Source of the DNA: CAZVWV01 sp964631745
GTDB taxonomy: Bacteria > Bdellovibrionota_C > UBA2361 > JBGSMV01
DNA length: 64,000 bases
Direction: 5' to 3'
Assembly (NCBI GenBank): GCA_964631745.1
Contig: CAZVWV010000001.1
Coordinates: forward strand, 11,341-75,340
Positions 9,270-17,944 of this stretch are shown in pieces. Numbering within the stretch: position 1 is the stretch's first letter; every line of letters starts with the position of its first letter. The notes under the pieces were generated by a model, which was not told the origin of the DNA, did not search any database, and saw only the letters and a list, made by a program, of their open reading frames with translations. A program made the translations under genes and the position numbers.

Positions 9270-12200
9270 TTAGGCCTTAATCATGGTGACTGAAACAGAG
9301 CCATCCTCAAGCTCAATCTTAGAATTTTGCGGGGAGCCTTGAACGGATTCGAAGCATAATTTACCAAGCGTCTCGTTCTCTATCAGTGTGCCATATTTTT
9401 TTATAGCCTGATTTAGGCGCTCCGAGTCGCTCGTTAACCCAAGCCGAATGCGATCGGTCACATCAAATCCCGACTCTTTGCGCTGCAGTTGGCATTGGCG
9501 CAAGATGTCACGCACCCAACCTTCCTCTTCGAGTTCCGGTGTCACGCTTGTATCCAGCGCTACAAAGAGATCTTTCTCTTCCATGAAGGTCAAATTAGTG
9601 CGGGCCCGTTCCTTAACCAAGAAGATGGTAGCTGGAATCGGTGTTGGGATGCCTGGCAATGTAACGGTTTCTCCAGCCTGAACGGAAGCAAGCGCGCCAG
9701 TCAGGTCGGTACCGCTTAGAGCATTAACGCTCTCGACACCTTTAGCGACGTCGCCGCGTAACACAGGGCCGGCTTTCTTCAGATCTAGCTCTAAATATCT
9801 GTCAAACAAACCGGAGCGATCTTGTAAATATGTAATGCTCTTAACATTTAACTCGTTTAATAAAAGGGCCTGCATGTTTTTGCATGAAGCCAAGAGGTTT
9901 TCGGAGCCGTACAGATATAGAGTCAGTAAAGGTTGTCGCACCTTGAGTTGGGCTTCGGAGCGCAGTCGATGTGCTGCGTTAATTACGCGCTGAACATCGC
10001 GGGCTTGCTGTAAGGCTTTCGGGTCGCTCCACGTGGCAGAGATCTCCGGCCAGTTCGTATGGTGAACGGACTCGGGGGCACTAGCGTCGAAGATGCGTAC
10101 GGATTCCTGCCAGATATCTTCTGTCATAAACGGCATAATTGGGGCCATGACCGTTACAGCTGTCTTGATAGCTTGATACAGGCACCAGTATCCTACCAAT
10201 TTTTCGTCGCTGTCTCCGGATTTCCAAAATCTGCGCCGGTTAGCGCGGATGTACCAGTTAGAGATCTCTTCGACATACTCCTCGAACGCTTTAGTGACCT
10301 GCGGAGTGTTAAAATTTTCGTAACCTTTCTCAGCCTCTTCAGTAAATTCTCTAATGCGCGCCATCAGCCAACGGTCCATGTCGTTCACTAGCTTTTCGGG
10401 ATTCTTCAGCCGACTAAAATCAGGTCTGTCAATCTTGGCATAAGTTAAGAAGAAGCTGTGCACGTTCCAAAGCGCAATTAGTTGCCGTCGGGCTTCGTCT
10501 CCACGCGCGTATCCAAAACGGATATCGCTGGTTGGGCTTTGCGATGCAAAATAGTAACGCATGGTATCGACGCCCATCTTTTCAGCGGCTTCGTCGAACT
10601 TGATCATATAGCCGGTCTTTGAAAACTTAGCGCCGCTCTCGGNNNNNNNNNNNNNNNNNNNNNNNNNNAGCATACGCTCATAAGTTAAGACCCGTTTGTA
10701 AGGCGCTCGACCGGTCAGGGTAGTGCTCATGAAGAGCATCGAATAAAACCACAGGCGCACCTGCTCGCTCATCTCGCAGATCCAATCGGCAGGTTCCCAA
10801 TTCTTAGAGTTGTCGCCCTCGAAATATGCGCGCGTTGAAAATGGCACGATACCGGCGTCGAGCCAACAATCCCCAACGTCTAGTACGCGCGCAACTTTTT
10901 CATGGCACTTAGGGCAGCTTATCTGAAACTTATCGATCCAAGGTCTATGTAACTCGGGCAAGCTTGAAAGATCGTCGCCGCTTAGTTTTTTGAGCTGATC
11001 TTTGGATTTTACAACTGTCAGGGTCTGGCAGTTTGCACATTTGTAAAACGGAAGCGGTAGGCCCCAGAAACGTTTGCGGGAGATACACCAATCTCCCATA
11101 TTCTTTAGCCAATCTTCCATGCGCTTTCCGACGTGTTCCGGTTGCCAGTGCACTGTGGCGGCGGCTTCCAGCAATTTTGGGCGGATCTCCTTGGAAGAGA
11201 TGTACCATTCGTCAACCAATCTAAAGATTAACTCATGTTTACAACGCCAGCAGATCGGATAGCTGTGATCGTGCATGTACTGCCGGTAAAGCTTACCGGA
11301 TTTTTGCAAGGCCGCGGCGATTTCTTCTCCAACGGCGTGCACATTCTTTCCGACGAGCCAGCCGTAGCCGTCTATATAGTTCCCTTCCTCGTCAACGGGG
11401 CGTAACGTCTGCATCGGTTGCTGTTTTGAGACCTCAAAATCTTCGCGTCCGCATCCGGGCGCCATGTGCACCACGCCTGTACCTTCCTTAGCGTCAACAT
11501 CGGACCAGGCTACTATCTTGTGCGCAAATCCGCTCTGCGCAGGGAGCTCGGGGAAGACTGGCTCGTACTCTAGCCCCACAAGCTCGCTGCCTTTTAAGGT
11601 GCCCGTGACCTGGATTTTAGCACGCAGCGATTTGACGGCATCTTTTCCTACAATAAGGGGAAGCTCTTCGCCGGGCACCTGAACTTGAACGTATTCCAGT
11701 TCGGGGTTGACGGCCAAAGCCGTGTTGGCGGGTAGTGTCCATGGCGTTGTGGTCCACACAACTATGCGTGCGTTTAACTTCGGAACTTTGAGCTTGATAA
11801 ACACAGCTAGGTGCTGCATATCTTTATAGGAGCCGGTCATCTCATGCTCTGAAAGACTGGTACCGCAGCGCGTGCACCACGGCATCGGGAGGCCAGACTG
11901 ATAGAGCCAACCGTTCTCATGGCATTTTGCGAGAAAATTCCAAATTCCTTCGATGTTCTGATCGCGGTGGGTGTAATAGGAATTCTCCCAATCCATCCAC
12001 TGGCCAAGTCTCACGGACTGTTCAGTTTGGATCGCCGAAAATTTGGCGATCCTGCGCTTACAGGCCTCGGCAAACTTGTCGATGCCGGCCTTTTCGATGT
12101 CGGGCTTGCCGTTGTAGCCAAGCTCTTTCTCGACCTCAACCTCGACCCACAATCCTTGGCAATCGAAACCGTTCTGGAAAAATGAGCCGAAACCACGTAA

Positions 12201-12443
12201 ACACTTGTAGCGGATAAAAATATCTTTTAAGGACCGACCCCAAGCATGATGTACGCCCATGGGGTTATTAGCTGTGATAGGGCCGTCCAGGAATCGAAAC
12301 TCTTTGCGCGTTTTACAAAGTTCAACGAGTTTTTCAAAAGCCTGAGATTTCTTCCAAAAATCCAGGATCTTATGTTCAAGGGCGATAAGGTCGGGCCCGG
12401 AAGAGAAGGATTCGGTTTGCGGAGCGTTATCGGTATTTTCCAT
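9270..12443 (-). CDS. ileS: Isoleucyl-tRNA synthetase (assembly gap inside)
   Basis: This class Ia synthetase charges tRNA-Ile and has an editing domain. The first signature is the variant HHAWGR in NNPMGVHHAWGRSLKD, and the KMSKS loop is KFSKT just after the gap. Zinc-type Cys pairs (CTRC, CWRC, CANC, CPKC) and an anticodon-binding C-terminus (about residues 690-1060) are present. A run of 26 N at 10643-10668 hides about nine residues before KFSKT, and the frame is kept across it. I chose ATG at 12443. A TTG at 12476 would add 11 residues, and an AGGGG lies about 20 bases before the ATG. It is the first gene of a minus-strand string running to livG. Confidence 0.93.
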   Translation of the reverse strand: MENTDNAPQTESFSSGPDLIALEHKILDFWKKSQAFEKLVELCKTRKEFRFLDGPITANNPMGVHHAWGRSLKDIFIRYKCLRGFGSFFQNGFDCQGLWVEVEVEKELGYNGKPDIEKAGIDKFAEACKRRIAKFSAIQTEQSVRLGQWMDWENSYYTHRDQNIEGIWNFLAKCHENGWLYQSGLPMPWCTRCGTSLSEHEMTGSYKDMQHLAVFIKLKVPKLNARIVVWTTTPWTLPANTALAVNPELEYVQVQVPGEELPLIVGKDAVKSLRAKIQVTGTLKGSELVGLEYEPVFPELPAQSGFAHKIVAWSDVDAKEGTGVVHMAPGCGREDFEVSKQQPMQTLRPVDEEGNYIDGYGWLVGKNVHAVGEEIAAALQKSGKLYRQYMHDHSYPICWRCKHELIFRLVDEWYISSKEIRPKLLEAAATVHWQPEHVGKRMEDWLKNMGDWCISRKRFWGLPLPFYKCANCQTLTVVKSKDQLKKLSGDDLSSLPELHRPWIDKFQISCPKCHEKVARVLDVGDCWLDAGIVPFSTRAYFEGDNSKNWEPADWICEMSEQVRLWFYSMLFMSTTLTGRAPYKRVLTYERMXXXXXXXXXXESGAKFSKTGYMIKFDEAAEKMGVDTMRYYFASQSPTSDIRFGYARGDEARRQLIALWNVHSFFLTYAKIDRPDFSRLKNPEKLVNDMDRWLMARIREFTEEAEKGYENFNTPQVTKAFEEYVEEISNWYIRANRRRFWKSGDSDEKLVGYWCLYQAIKTAVTVMAPIMPFMTEDIWQESVRIFDASAPESVHHTNWPEISATWSDPKALQQARDVQRVINAAHRLRSEAQLKVRQPLLTLYLYGSENLLASCKNMQALLLNELNVKSITYLQDRSGLFDRYLELDLKKAGPVLRGDVAKGVESVNALSGTDLTGALASVQAGETVTLPGIPTPIPATIFLVKERARTNLTFMEEKDLFVALDTSVTPELEEEGWVRDILRQCQLQRKESGFDVTDRIRLGLTSDSERLNQAIKKYGTLIENETLGKLCFESVQGSPQNSKIELEDGSVSVTMIKA
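10643..10668. other. Assembly gap (26 N) inside ileS
   Basis: The bases here are N. The ileS reading frame is the same on both sides, so the placeholder length is compatible with a true gap of this size or one differing by a multiple of three. Confidence 0.99.
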
Positions 12444-12498
12444 ATGCTTAGCTGGTAAGCTTACCCCTTTTCCCAAGAGGTTTCAATCTGTTAGGTGG

Positions 12499-12531
12499 GG
12501 CCGCGCATTGCCTCAGAGACCATGCGCGGCC
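12499..12531. repeat. Hairpin with conserved CTCAGAGACC loop, copy 1
   Basis: Perfect 10-bp arms GGCCGCGCAT (12499-12508) and ATGCGCGGCC (12522-12531) enclose a 13-base loop that ends in CTCAGAGACC. The same 13-base loop layout returns at 28897-28909 (with an inverted copy beside it) and at 51922-51934, while the stem sequence differs. It lies between the divergent ileS and 12636 genes, 56 bases before the ileS ATG. I do not know its function. A leader structure or a protein-binding site are both possible. Confidence 0.75.
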
Positions 12532-12613
12532 GCACGAGTAGCCCAGTTGGGGAGGGTTGAATTGTTTGCAAAGTTCGCGATTTTGCGTAAGCTCTTCGGT
12601 TATGGGCTATTTA

Positions 12614-12624
12614 AGCTAGATTAG
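12614..12624 (+). promoter_or_regulatory. 11-base motif shared by the two phenylacetate-pathway operon leaders, copy 1
   Basis: AGCTAGATTAG lies 11 bases before the start codon of the 12636 gene and is repeated exactly at 29177-29187 upstream of the paaG-like gene. The two operons encode steps of one pathway. It could be an operator or part of a promoter. The sharing is seen directly and the role is inference. Confidence 0.35.
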
Positions 12625-12635
12625 GTGACACGTAT

Positions 12636-13847
12636 ATGGAAACAGCCGCTATGCAATCTGAAGATTCAACTCAATTTACCCGCAAGATATTGGGCCCCAA
12701 GGAGTGTCAGGAAGTTGTGCCTGTCTTAAATGAGCAGGTTTCCGTTTACGACTATACTCATACTCAGCTAGGGTTCAGATTCAGTATCGGCACTCATATT
12801 CCTCAAGTGGCGGCAGTACCCGGTAAGCCCTATCTCTCCTTGGGTGGCTTTCGAATAGTGCCGCGTGATCGTGCCGCCCGTCCGGGATTTTCGACCGTGC
12901 GAGAAGCGATTGAGCTTGCGGTGGGTATGGAGGAGAAAGTTTTTTGGTCCAAACTTGCGCGCGTAGCGGGTCCAATCGGGATTGAGCATCTCGATCATAT
13001 CGTGGGTGGCAAGTGTATCTTGCTTGCCGAAAACGAGGGCCGAGTAGGGGAGCGAAACGATCTGGCAGCCTTACAGTTTGCGGTGGCTTGCATGCACGAT
13101 TTTGAGGCGCACTCCGGTGTGAGAATTGTGACCGGGCAAGATTTGGGGCACGGCGCCATGTCTGACGGCATCGCCACCTCGCTTCAGTGCCTTCATGCTA
13201 ATTTTTTAGGAAGTGTAATCTCTGACACCTCAAAGCCCACAGCCGAGGGGAATTATTATATGGCCAAGGGCATGTTGACCGCTTTGGGGCTCGAATTCTC
13301 AGCGGTCACGCTTGGATTAATTGGAATCGGCAATATCGGCGAGCACCTCTTGAATCGTATGATCGAAAGCGGGGCGAAAGTTCTGGCGCTTGAGAGCTCA
13401 GAGGCTAAACGCATGCACCTTAGCCAGCGAGGCATACAAGTCTTCGCGCCCGATCAAAAAGAGCAGTTCTTAGCGCTCAAGATGGACGGTTTAATGTTAA
13501 ACGCCAGCGGCGGTTCACTTGATCTTGGCACCATAGCCTTGATTGCTAAAAATCCAACTATCAAAATCGTTAGCGGCTGTGAAAATTTGGTGATGCCCGA
13601 TCCCGCCGGTGAACGCCAGCTACTCAAAGCCAAGAAGATTTACTGTCACACGGAGCTTTGCGGCATGATGGGATACCTAACGGCAGTGGAGGAATACCTT
13701 AATCGCGTCGCAAAGACCACTTTTAAGATCGAGAGTATGTTTGAAGCTTCACGAAAGTTAGAAGAGCTGGGGTATCGTGGAACTCGGGCGGTGATAGAGG
13801 CTGATTTTGAGCGCAGCTTTCAGGAATGTGTGCGCTCGCACGCTTGA
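12636..13847 (+). CDS. Glu/Leu/Phe/Val dehydrogenase family protein
   Basis: The 403 residues fit the NAD(P)-dependent amino-acid dehydrogenases that interconvert Leu, Phe or Val and their 2-keto acids. The N-terminal part has LGGFRIVP followed by REAIELAVGMEEKVFWSKLA and then GGKCILL, which parallels LGGTRM ... GGGK of leucine dehydrogenases, and the Lys of GGK would be the substrate lysine. VTGQDLGHG parallels ITAEDVGT. A Rossmann fold starts at GLIGIGNIGEHLLNRMIESG near residue 230. The sequence is divergent, so the substrate is uncertain. AGGTGA precedes the ATG. It heads the paaABCD string, 32 bases before paaA, so deamination of Phe or branched-chain amino acids is a reasonable guess. 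Confidence 0.7.
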   Translation: METAAMQSEDSTQFTRKILGPKECQEVVPVLNEQVSVYDYTHTQLGFRFSIGTHIPQVAAVPGKPYLSLGGFRIVPRDRAARPGFSTVREAIELAVGMEEKVFWSKLARVAGPIGIEHLDHIVGGKCILLAENEGRVGERNDLAALQFAVACMHDFEAHSGVRIVTGQDLGHGAMSDGIATSLQCLHANFLGSVISDTSKPTAEGNYYMAKGMLTALGLEFSAVTLGLIGIGNIGEHLLNRMIESGAKVLALESSEAKRMHLSQRGIQVFAPDQKEQFLALKMDGLMLNASGGSLDLGTIALIAKNPTIKIVSGCENLVMPDPAGERQLLKAKKIYCHTELCGMMGYLTAVEEYLNRVAKTTFKIESMFEASRKLEELGYRGTRAVIEADFERSFQECVRSHA

Positions 13848-13879
13848 ACACCTAACCCGATTCTGTTTTAATAAACGAT

Positions 13880-14830
13880 ATGGAATACGGCATGGATGAC
13901 GCTGCAAGACTGGAAGCTTTCGAAAAAAAAATCGCCGAGGGCGGTACGATTGAGCCCAAAGATTGGATGCCAGAGCGTTACCGCAAACAATTAACCAGGA
14001 TGATCTCTCAACATGCCCACTCAGAAGTTGTCGGTATGTTGCCGGAGGGAAATTGGATTACGCGCGCGCCTAGTTTGCGGCGCAAGATGATTCTAATTGC
14101 TAAAGTGCAGGACGAAGGCGGTCACGGGCTTTATCTGTATTGCGCGGCAGAGACTTTAGGTGCTGAGCGCGGGGAACTTGTTACGGAGCTTCTTCAGGGC
14201 AAGGCCAAGTACTCAAGTATTTTCAACTACCCCTCACTTAACTGGGCCGATATGGGAATCATCGGCTGGTTGGTTGACGGTGCTGCTATCGTGAACCAGA
14301 CCATGTTGGCTAAGACTTCGTTCGGACCGTACGCGCGCGCCATGGTTCGAATCTGCAAAGAAGAGGGGTTCCACAAGAAGCAGGGCTACGAGCTTGTGGC
14401 TGAGATGATGCGTGGCACTGAGGCCCAAAAGAAGATGTGCCAGGACTCTATCAATAGATGGTGGTGGCCGAGTCTGATGATGTTTGGGCCGCATGATAAG
14501 GATTCCCCAAACAGCGCCGAGCTTCTACGTTGGGGAGTTAAGCGCAAAACCAATGACGAACTTCGCCAGCGATTTATCGATATGACTATTCCACAGGCGC
14601 AGGCCGTGGGACTGACAGTGCCGGATCCAAAGCTGCGATTTGATCAAGCCAGCGGACATTGGGAAACGGGCGAGATCGACTGGGAGGAGTTCCATCGGGT
14701 CATTAACGGCGATGGCCCCTGTAACCGGGAGCGTTTGGCAGCAAGAAATAAAGCGCATGCGGAAGGTGGTTGGGTGCGCGAGGCCGCCGCGGCATATGCC
14801 GCTAAACATGCGCAGCGGGCCGCCGCTTAG
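13880..14830 (+). CDS. paaA: 1,2-phenylacetyl-CoA epoxidase, subunit PaaA
   Basis: PaaA is the catalytic diiron subunit that epoxidises the ring of phenylacetyl-CoA. The 316 residues are the usual length. Metal-ligand ExxH motifs are seen at DEGGH (E79, H82) and EEGFH (E162, H165), in four-helix-bundle context, and [20 protein letters not shown] is the typical PaaA start. The C-terminal Ala-rich tail is unremarkable. It is followed by paaB, paaC and paaD in the standard order and needs PaaB, PaaC and the reductase PaaE, the last of which is not in the window. Confidence 0.95.
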   Translation: MEYGMDDAARLEAFEKKIAEGGTIEPKDWMPERYRKQLTRMISQHAHSEVVGMLPEGNWITRAPSLRRKMILIAKVQDEGGHGLYLYCAAETLGAERGELVTELLQGKAKYSSIFNYPSLNWADMGIIGWLVDGAAIVNQTMLAKTSFGPYARAMVRICKEEGFHKKQGYELVAEMMRGTEAQKKMCQDSINRWWWPSLMMFGPHDKDSPNSAELLRWGVKRKTNDELRQRFIDMTIPQAQAVGLTVPDPKLRFDQASGHWETGEIDWEEFHRVINGDGPCNRERLAARNKAHAEGGWVREAAAAYAAKHAQRAAA

Positions 14831-14895
14831 GGCCCATATAGCTACGCACTCATGATGAACTTTATTAGTGTAGAAAGTGTGCAGGAGAGTTAGTA

Positions 14896-15195
14896 ATGGC
14901 TGAAAACAAGAGAGACACTCAGGGGCCGCTCTGGGAAGTATTTACCCAGGCCGCCGATGGTTCACCGCATTCCCACGCCGGAAGCTTGCACGCGCCCGAC
15001 AGCGCCATGGCGTTACAGAATGCCAGAGATGTGTACGCCAGACGGGGGGAGGCAGTAAGTATTTGGGTTGTGCTGGCAGAAGCAATTACGGCATCAACGC
15101 CGGAAGATTGCGGAAGTTTTTTTGACCCCATGAACGACAAGATTTACAGACATCCGCAGTTTTATAAAGTGCCGCGAGGCGTTAAGAATGTGTAG
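14896..15195 (+). CDS. paaB: 1,2-phenylacetyl-CoA epoxidase, subunit PaaB
   Basis: This small subunit (99 residues) of the ring epoxidase bridges PaaA and PaaC. Recognisable parts are PLWEVFTQAADGSPHSHAGS at the N-terminus, the ALQNARDVYARRGEAVSIWV block, and the end with RHPQFYKVPRGVKNV. AGGAGAG lies before the ATG. It lies between paaA and paaC, with 5 bases to paaC. Confidence 0.95.
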   Translation: MAENKRDTQGPLWEVFTQAADGSPHSHAGSLHAPDSAMALQNARDVYARRGEAVSIWVVLAEAITASTPEDCGSFFDPMNDKIYRHPQFYKVPRGVKNV

Positions 15196-15200
15196 TTGAG

Positions 15201-15974
15201 ATGACGGTAGAGCAGAAATTGAACAGTCAGGTATCTCAGTTGGCCTTACGCTTGGGCGACGACCGCCTTGTGTTAGGACATCGCCTGTCGGAGTGGTGCG
15301 GCCACGCTCCCATCTTAGAAGAAGACATAGCCCTCGCCAATATCGCCCTGGATTTAATAGGTGAAGCTCAGGCATTTCTAAATTTGGCTGGTGAGCTAGA
15401 AGGTCGCGGGCGCGACGCCGATAAGCTCACATATTTTAGAGACGAGCGTGAGTTTACCAACTTGCAGTTGGTAGAGCAGCCAAACGGCGATTTTGCAGAT
15501 ACGCTTGTGAAGCAGTATCTCTTTCATGCTTTTAGCAATGTTTATCTTGAGGGGCTCGAACACTCAAAGCACCCACAGCTTGCAGCGTTAGCGGCCAAAA
15601 GTTTAAAGGAGTCCAGGTATCATTTACGCCATACGCGCGAGTGGATGCTGCGGCTCGGGGATGGCACAGAAGAAAGTCATGCGCGCGTTCAAAAGGCCCT
15701 GAATCAGCTCTGGAGCTTTACGGGCGAGCTGTTTGAGGCGGATGAAATTGATCTGGAGTTAGCCAAAGCGCAGATGGCCCCCGATCTTGCGGGGCTAAAA
15801 TCAAAATGGCAAGAGATCGTAAAAGCTACTCTTAACGAAGCAACCCTTAGCGAGCCGGATCCTAAAACATTTATGCAAAAAGGTTCCCGGGCCGGCGTGC
15901 ATAGCGAGTATCTAGGACACATGCTGGCTGAGATGCAGATTCTTCCAAGATCTTACCCGGACGCAAAGTGGTAG
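15201..15974 (+). CDS. paaC: 1,2-phenylacetyl-CoA epoxidase, subunit PaaC
   Basis: PaaC is the structural diiron-fold subunit that stabilises PaaA. The 257 residues include LRLGDDRLVLGHRLSEWCGH, the EDIALANIALDLIGEAQAFL helix and the C-terminal SRAGVHSEYLGHMLAEMQIL. The latter blocks are conserved across the PaaC family. The start follows paaB by 5 bases, so the genes are co-transcribed and perhaps coupled. Confidence 0.95.
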   Translation: MTVEQKLNSQVSQLALRLGDDRLVLGHRLSEWCGHAPILEEDIALANIALDLIGEAQAFLNLAGELEGRGRDADKLTYFRDEREFTNLQLVEQPNGDFADTLVKQYLFHAFSNVYLEGLEHSKHPQLAALAAKSLKESRYHLRHTREWMLRLGDGTEESHARVQKALNQLWSFTGELFEADEIDLELAKAQMAPDLAGLKSKWQEIVKATLNEATLSEPDPKTFMQKGSRAGVHSEYLGHMLAEMQILPRSYPDAKW

Positions 15975-16004
15975 AGCGCAGGAGCCTTCATTAATAGGGC
16001 CGCT

Positions 16005-16484
16005 ATGCTGAGCGAAGAAGAACTCTGGCAGAAACTCCACGCCATCCCCGATCCGGAGATCCCCACGATTGATATAGTAGAGCTAGGAATTGTGCGGGCT
16101 CTAGATCTCTCTGATAGCCAGGTGGTTGTCACCATCACGCCCACATACAGCGGTTGCCCGGCCATGCATATGATCGAAGGGCAGATTCGGGAGAGTCTCA
16201 GCGCCGCTGATTCCCGTACAATCGTAATCAAAACAGTACACGCCCCGGCCTGGACCACAGATTGGTTAACCCCAGAAGCCAAAGAGAAATTACGGGTCGG
16301 AAAAATAGCGCCCCCCGCTCACGCCGCCGGGGAATTTGTAGCCATCGGAAAGCGCCGCATCGAGTGCCCGTATTGCCGCTCGTTAAAGACTGAGCTGCAA
16401 AGCGAGTTTGGCTCAACTGCATGCAAGGCCCTGTATCTCTGTAAAGAGTGTCAGCAGCCCTTTGATTATTTTAAGCCGTTTTGA
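16005..16484 (+). CDS. paaD: Phenylacetate degradation protein PaaD (metal-cluster assembly type)
   Basis: PaaD belongs to the MIP18/SufT-like family and is thought to help mature the iron centre or Fe-S reductase of the epoxidase. The N-terminal domain has IPDPEIPTIDIVELGIVRAL and TPTYSGCPAMHMIEGQIR, and the C-terminus has two Cys pairs (CPYC and CKEC) that form a zinc ribbon. The length of 159 residues is normal. PaaE would usually follow but the next genes are an AbiE-like pair. Confidence 0.93.
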   Translation: MLSEEELWQKLHAIPDPEIPTIDIVELGIVRALDLSDSQVVVTITPTYSGCPAMHMIEGQIRESLSAADSRTIVIKTVHAPAWTTDWLTPEAKEKLRVGKIAPPAHAAGEFVAIGKRRIECPYCRSLKTELQSEFGSTACKALYLCKECQQPFDYFKPF

Positions 16485-16501
16485 AGTGGATTGAATTATC
16501 A

Positions 16502-16532
16502 TTGACAGATATTCTCATAATGTGAGAATATC
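16502..16532 (+). promoter_or_regulatory. Promoter and palindromic operator of the AbiE-like pair
   Basis: A consensus -35 TTGACA is at 16502-16507. A perfect inverted repeat follows: GATATTCTCA (16508-16517), five bases, TGAGAATATC (16523-16532). A possible -10 GAGAAT (16524-16529) lies 16 bases after the -35 and inside the right arm, eight bases before the ATG. AbiEi antitoxins are known to bind inverted repeats at their own promoter, so this is a good candidate for autorepression. Confidence 0.7.
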
Positions 16533-16537
16533 ATCAA

Positions 16538-17140
16538 ATGGACCTATCGACCTATAAAAAGTTAGTTGCATGGAGCGAGGAACTTGACGGAGTTTTTACC
16601 TTGTCAGACTTGAAGATAGCCTTTGCAAATACTTCAAGTGCGAGTATGTACCGAGATCTGCAGGTCTTAATAAAAAGCGGTGATCTGATAAAAATTAAGA
16701 GAGGATATTACGCAACTCCTGCCGCGAAACTTACCACTATCGCCGCCCGACTATATCCCAAGTCATATATTTCAACTGGGACTGTGCTTGCTGCTCATAA
16801 GATAATCGGTTCAATTCCGGAACGCAAAATTCAAGTGATACTCACCGGGACTCCATCCACTTGCTCTTCGTCGTTAGGGAAAATTGAAGTTCTTAGTATT
16901 GCTCCGAAGATGTTCTGCGGATTCGAAAGAAGAGATGATGCCTATTGGGCCACACCCGAGAAAGCATATTTGGACGCCTGCTATTTTTATTTTCGAGGAA
17001 GGAAATACTCATTCGATTTAGAAAGCGACGTGGATCGCTCGCGCTTAAAGCCTAAACTTATAGAAACGTATTTACGTAAATACGATAAACGCTTCATAAC
17101 TTTCTTTAGAGATAGGTTCTGGAGAGCTAATGGACGGTAA
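16538..17140 (+). CDS. abiEi: AbiEi-like antitoxin / transcriptional repressor of a type IV toxin-antitoxin pair
   Basis: The 200 residues begin with a winged-helix-like segment (FTLSDLKIAFANTSSASMYR, then LIKSGDLIKIKRGYY) as in AbiEi antitoxins, followed by a domain with YPKSYISTGTVLAAHKIIG. In the family the N-terminal domain represses the operon and the C-terminal domain blocks the toxin. No Shine-Dalgarno sequence precedes the ATG, and the promoter lies so close that the mRNA may be leaderless. It overlaps the toxin gene by 11 bases. It sits straight after paaD in place of the usual paaE, suggesting insertion. Confidence 0.75.
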   Translation: MDLSTYKKLVAWSEELDGVFTLSDLKIAFANTSSASMYRDLQVLIKSGDLIKIKRGYYATPAAKLTTIAARLYPKSYISTGTVLAAHKIIGSIPERKIQVILTGTPSTCSSSLGKIEVLSIAPKMFCGFERRDDAYWATPEKAYLDACYFYFRGRKYSFDLESDVDRSRLKPKLIETYLRKYDKRFITFFRDRFWRANGR

Positions 17141-17873
17141 GGAACAGGAATTGCTAGCCCAGGTGCTTGATCTTTTTGCTTCTGAATTTGCAGAGAAAGC
17201 GTTATTGCGTGGTGGCATGGTTTTGAAGGTGATGGGCTCAGCCCGTTATACCAATGATCTTGACTATCTATTCGTGCCGTATAAATCAAAGAATGACATC
17301 ACCGATCAAATACTGGCGTGCTTGAAAAAAATAGAAGGTAACGAGATCTCATATACACTCAATTCTAAATGTTTAAGAGTGATTGTTGCGCTCAAGGGCG
17401 TATCGATTCAAATTGAGGCAAAAGTTGCACTTGAAATGAAGAGCACGGTAATTTCCACGAGGCTTTTCTCTCCGCAATTTAATCTCCCCAAGAGGCTTAT
17501 TCATATAGTTGATCATTCTGTCTCACTGGCAAATAAACTTGCTGCTTGGAATGAACGTAGACTTGCACGTGATCTCTATGACATATGGTTCTTCTTGCAG
17601 ATGCAGATTGTCCCCGACGCAGAAACGCTCCTCAATCGATTGCGCAAGCCTCTCTACTCGAAACTCGTTAAGAAGGAACAGCACTTTCGGGGGAAGAGTA
17701 TCCCAGAATTTTACGACTTCCTTCGTTTCCAGGTGGGCAATCTTACCGATAAGGAGATTGAAGATCAGCTGTCGGACTATTTAGCGCCCGAAGAGTTAGC
17801 TGGGTTGGTATCGCTTATCAGAAGTGCCTTAGTAAGATTAGAAGCCCAACCATCCAAGCGGACGAGCCCATGA
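17130..17873 (+). CDS. abiEii: AbiEii-like nucleotidyltransferase toxin
   Basis: The 247 residues carry the minimal nucleotidyltransferase core of AbiEii/AbiGii toxins: LRGGMVLKVMG (GG at 28-29) and TNDLDYLF (D43, D45). The later helix with ARDLYDIWFFLQMQ matches the family's conserved D-L-x-D segment. Such toxins transfer nucleotides to RNA targets and stop growth, and some act in phage defence by abortive infection. It overlaps its antitoxin by 11 bases and is convergent with the next gene. Confidence 0.8.
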   Translation: MDGKEQELLAQVLDLFASEFAEKALLRGGMVLKVMGSARYTNDLDYLFVPYKSKNDITDQILACLKKIEGNEISYTLNSKCLRVIVALKGVSIQIEAKVALEMKSTVISTRLFSPQFNLPKRLIHIVDHSVSLANKLAAWNERRLARDLYDIWFFLQMQIVPDAETLLNRLRKPLYSKLVKKEQHFRGKSIPEFYDFLRFQVGNLTDKEIEDQLSDYLAPEELAGLVSLIRSALVRLEAQPSKRTSP

Positions 17874-17944
17874 CTGTGAACCTCGTTGGTAGGATGTTCC
17901 GCGTATGCTTCGCCCGACGTTTAGAGCAGTTACGTTTTCTCGAG

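Noticed and set aside
14343..14356. GGTTCGAATCT, tRNA T-arm-like
   Set aside because: Lies inside paaA coding sequence with no cloverleaf around it. A similar GGTTCGAAT at 45004 also has none.
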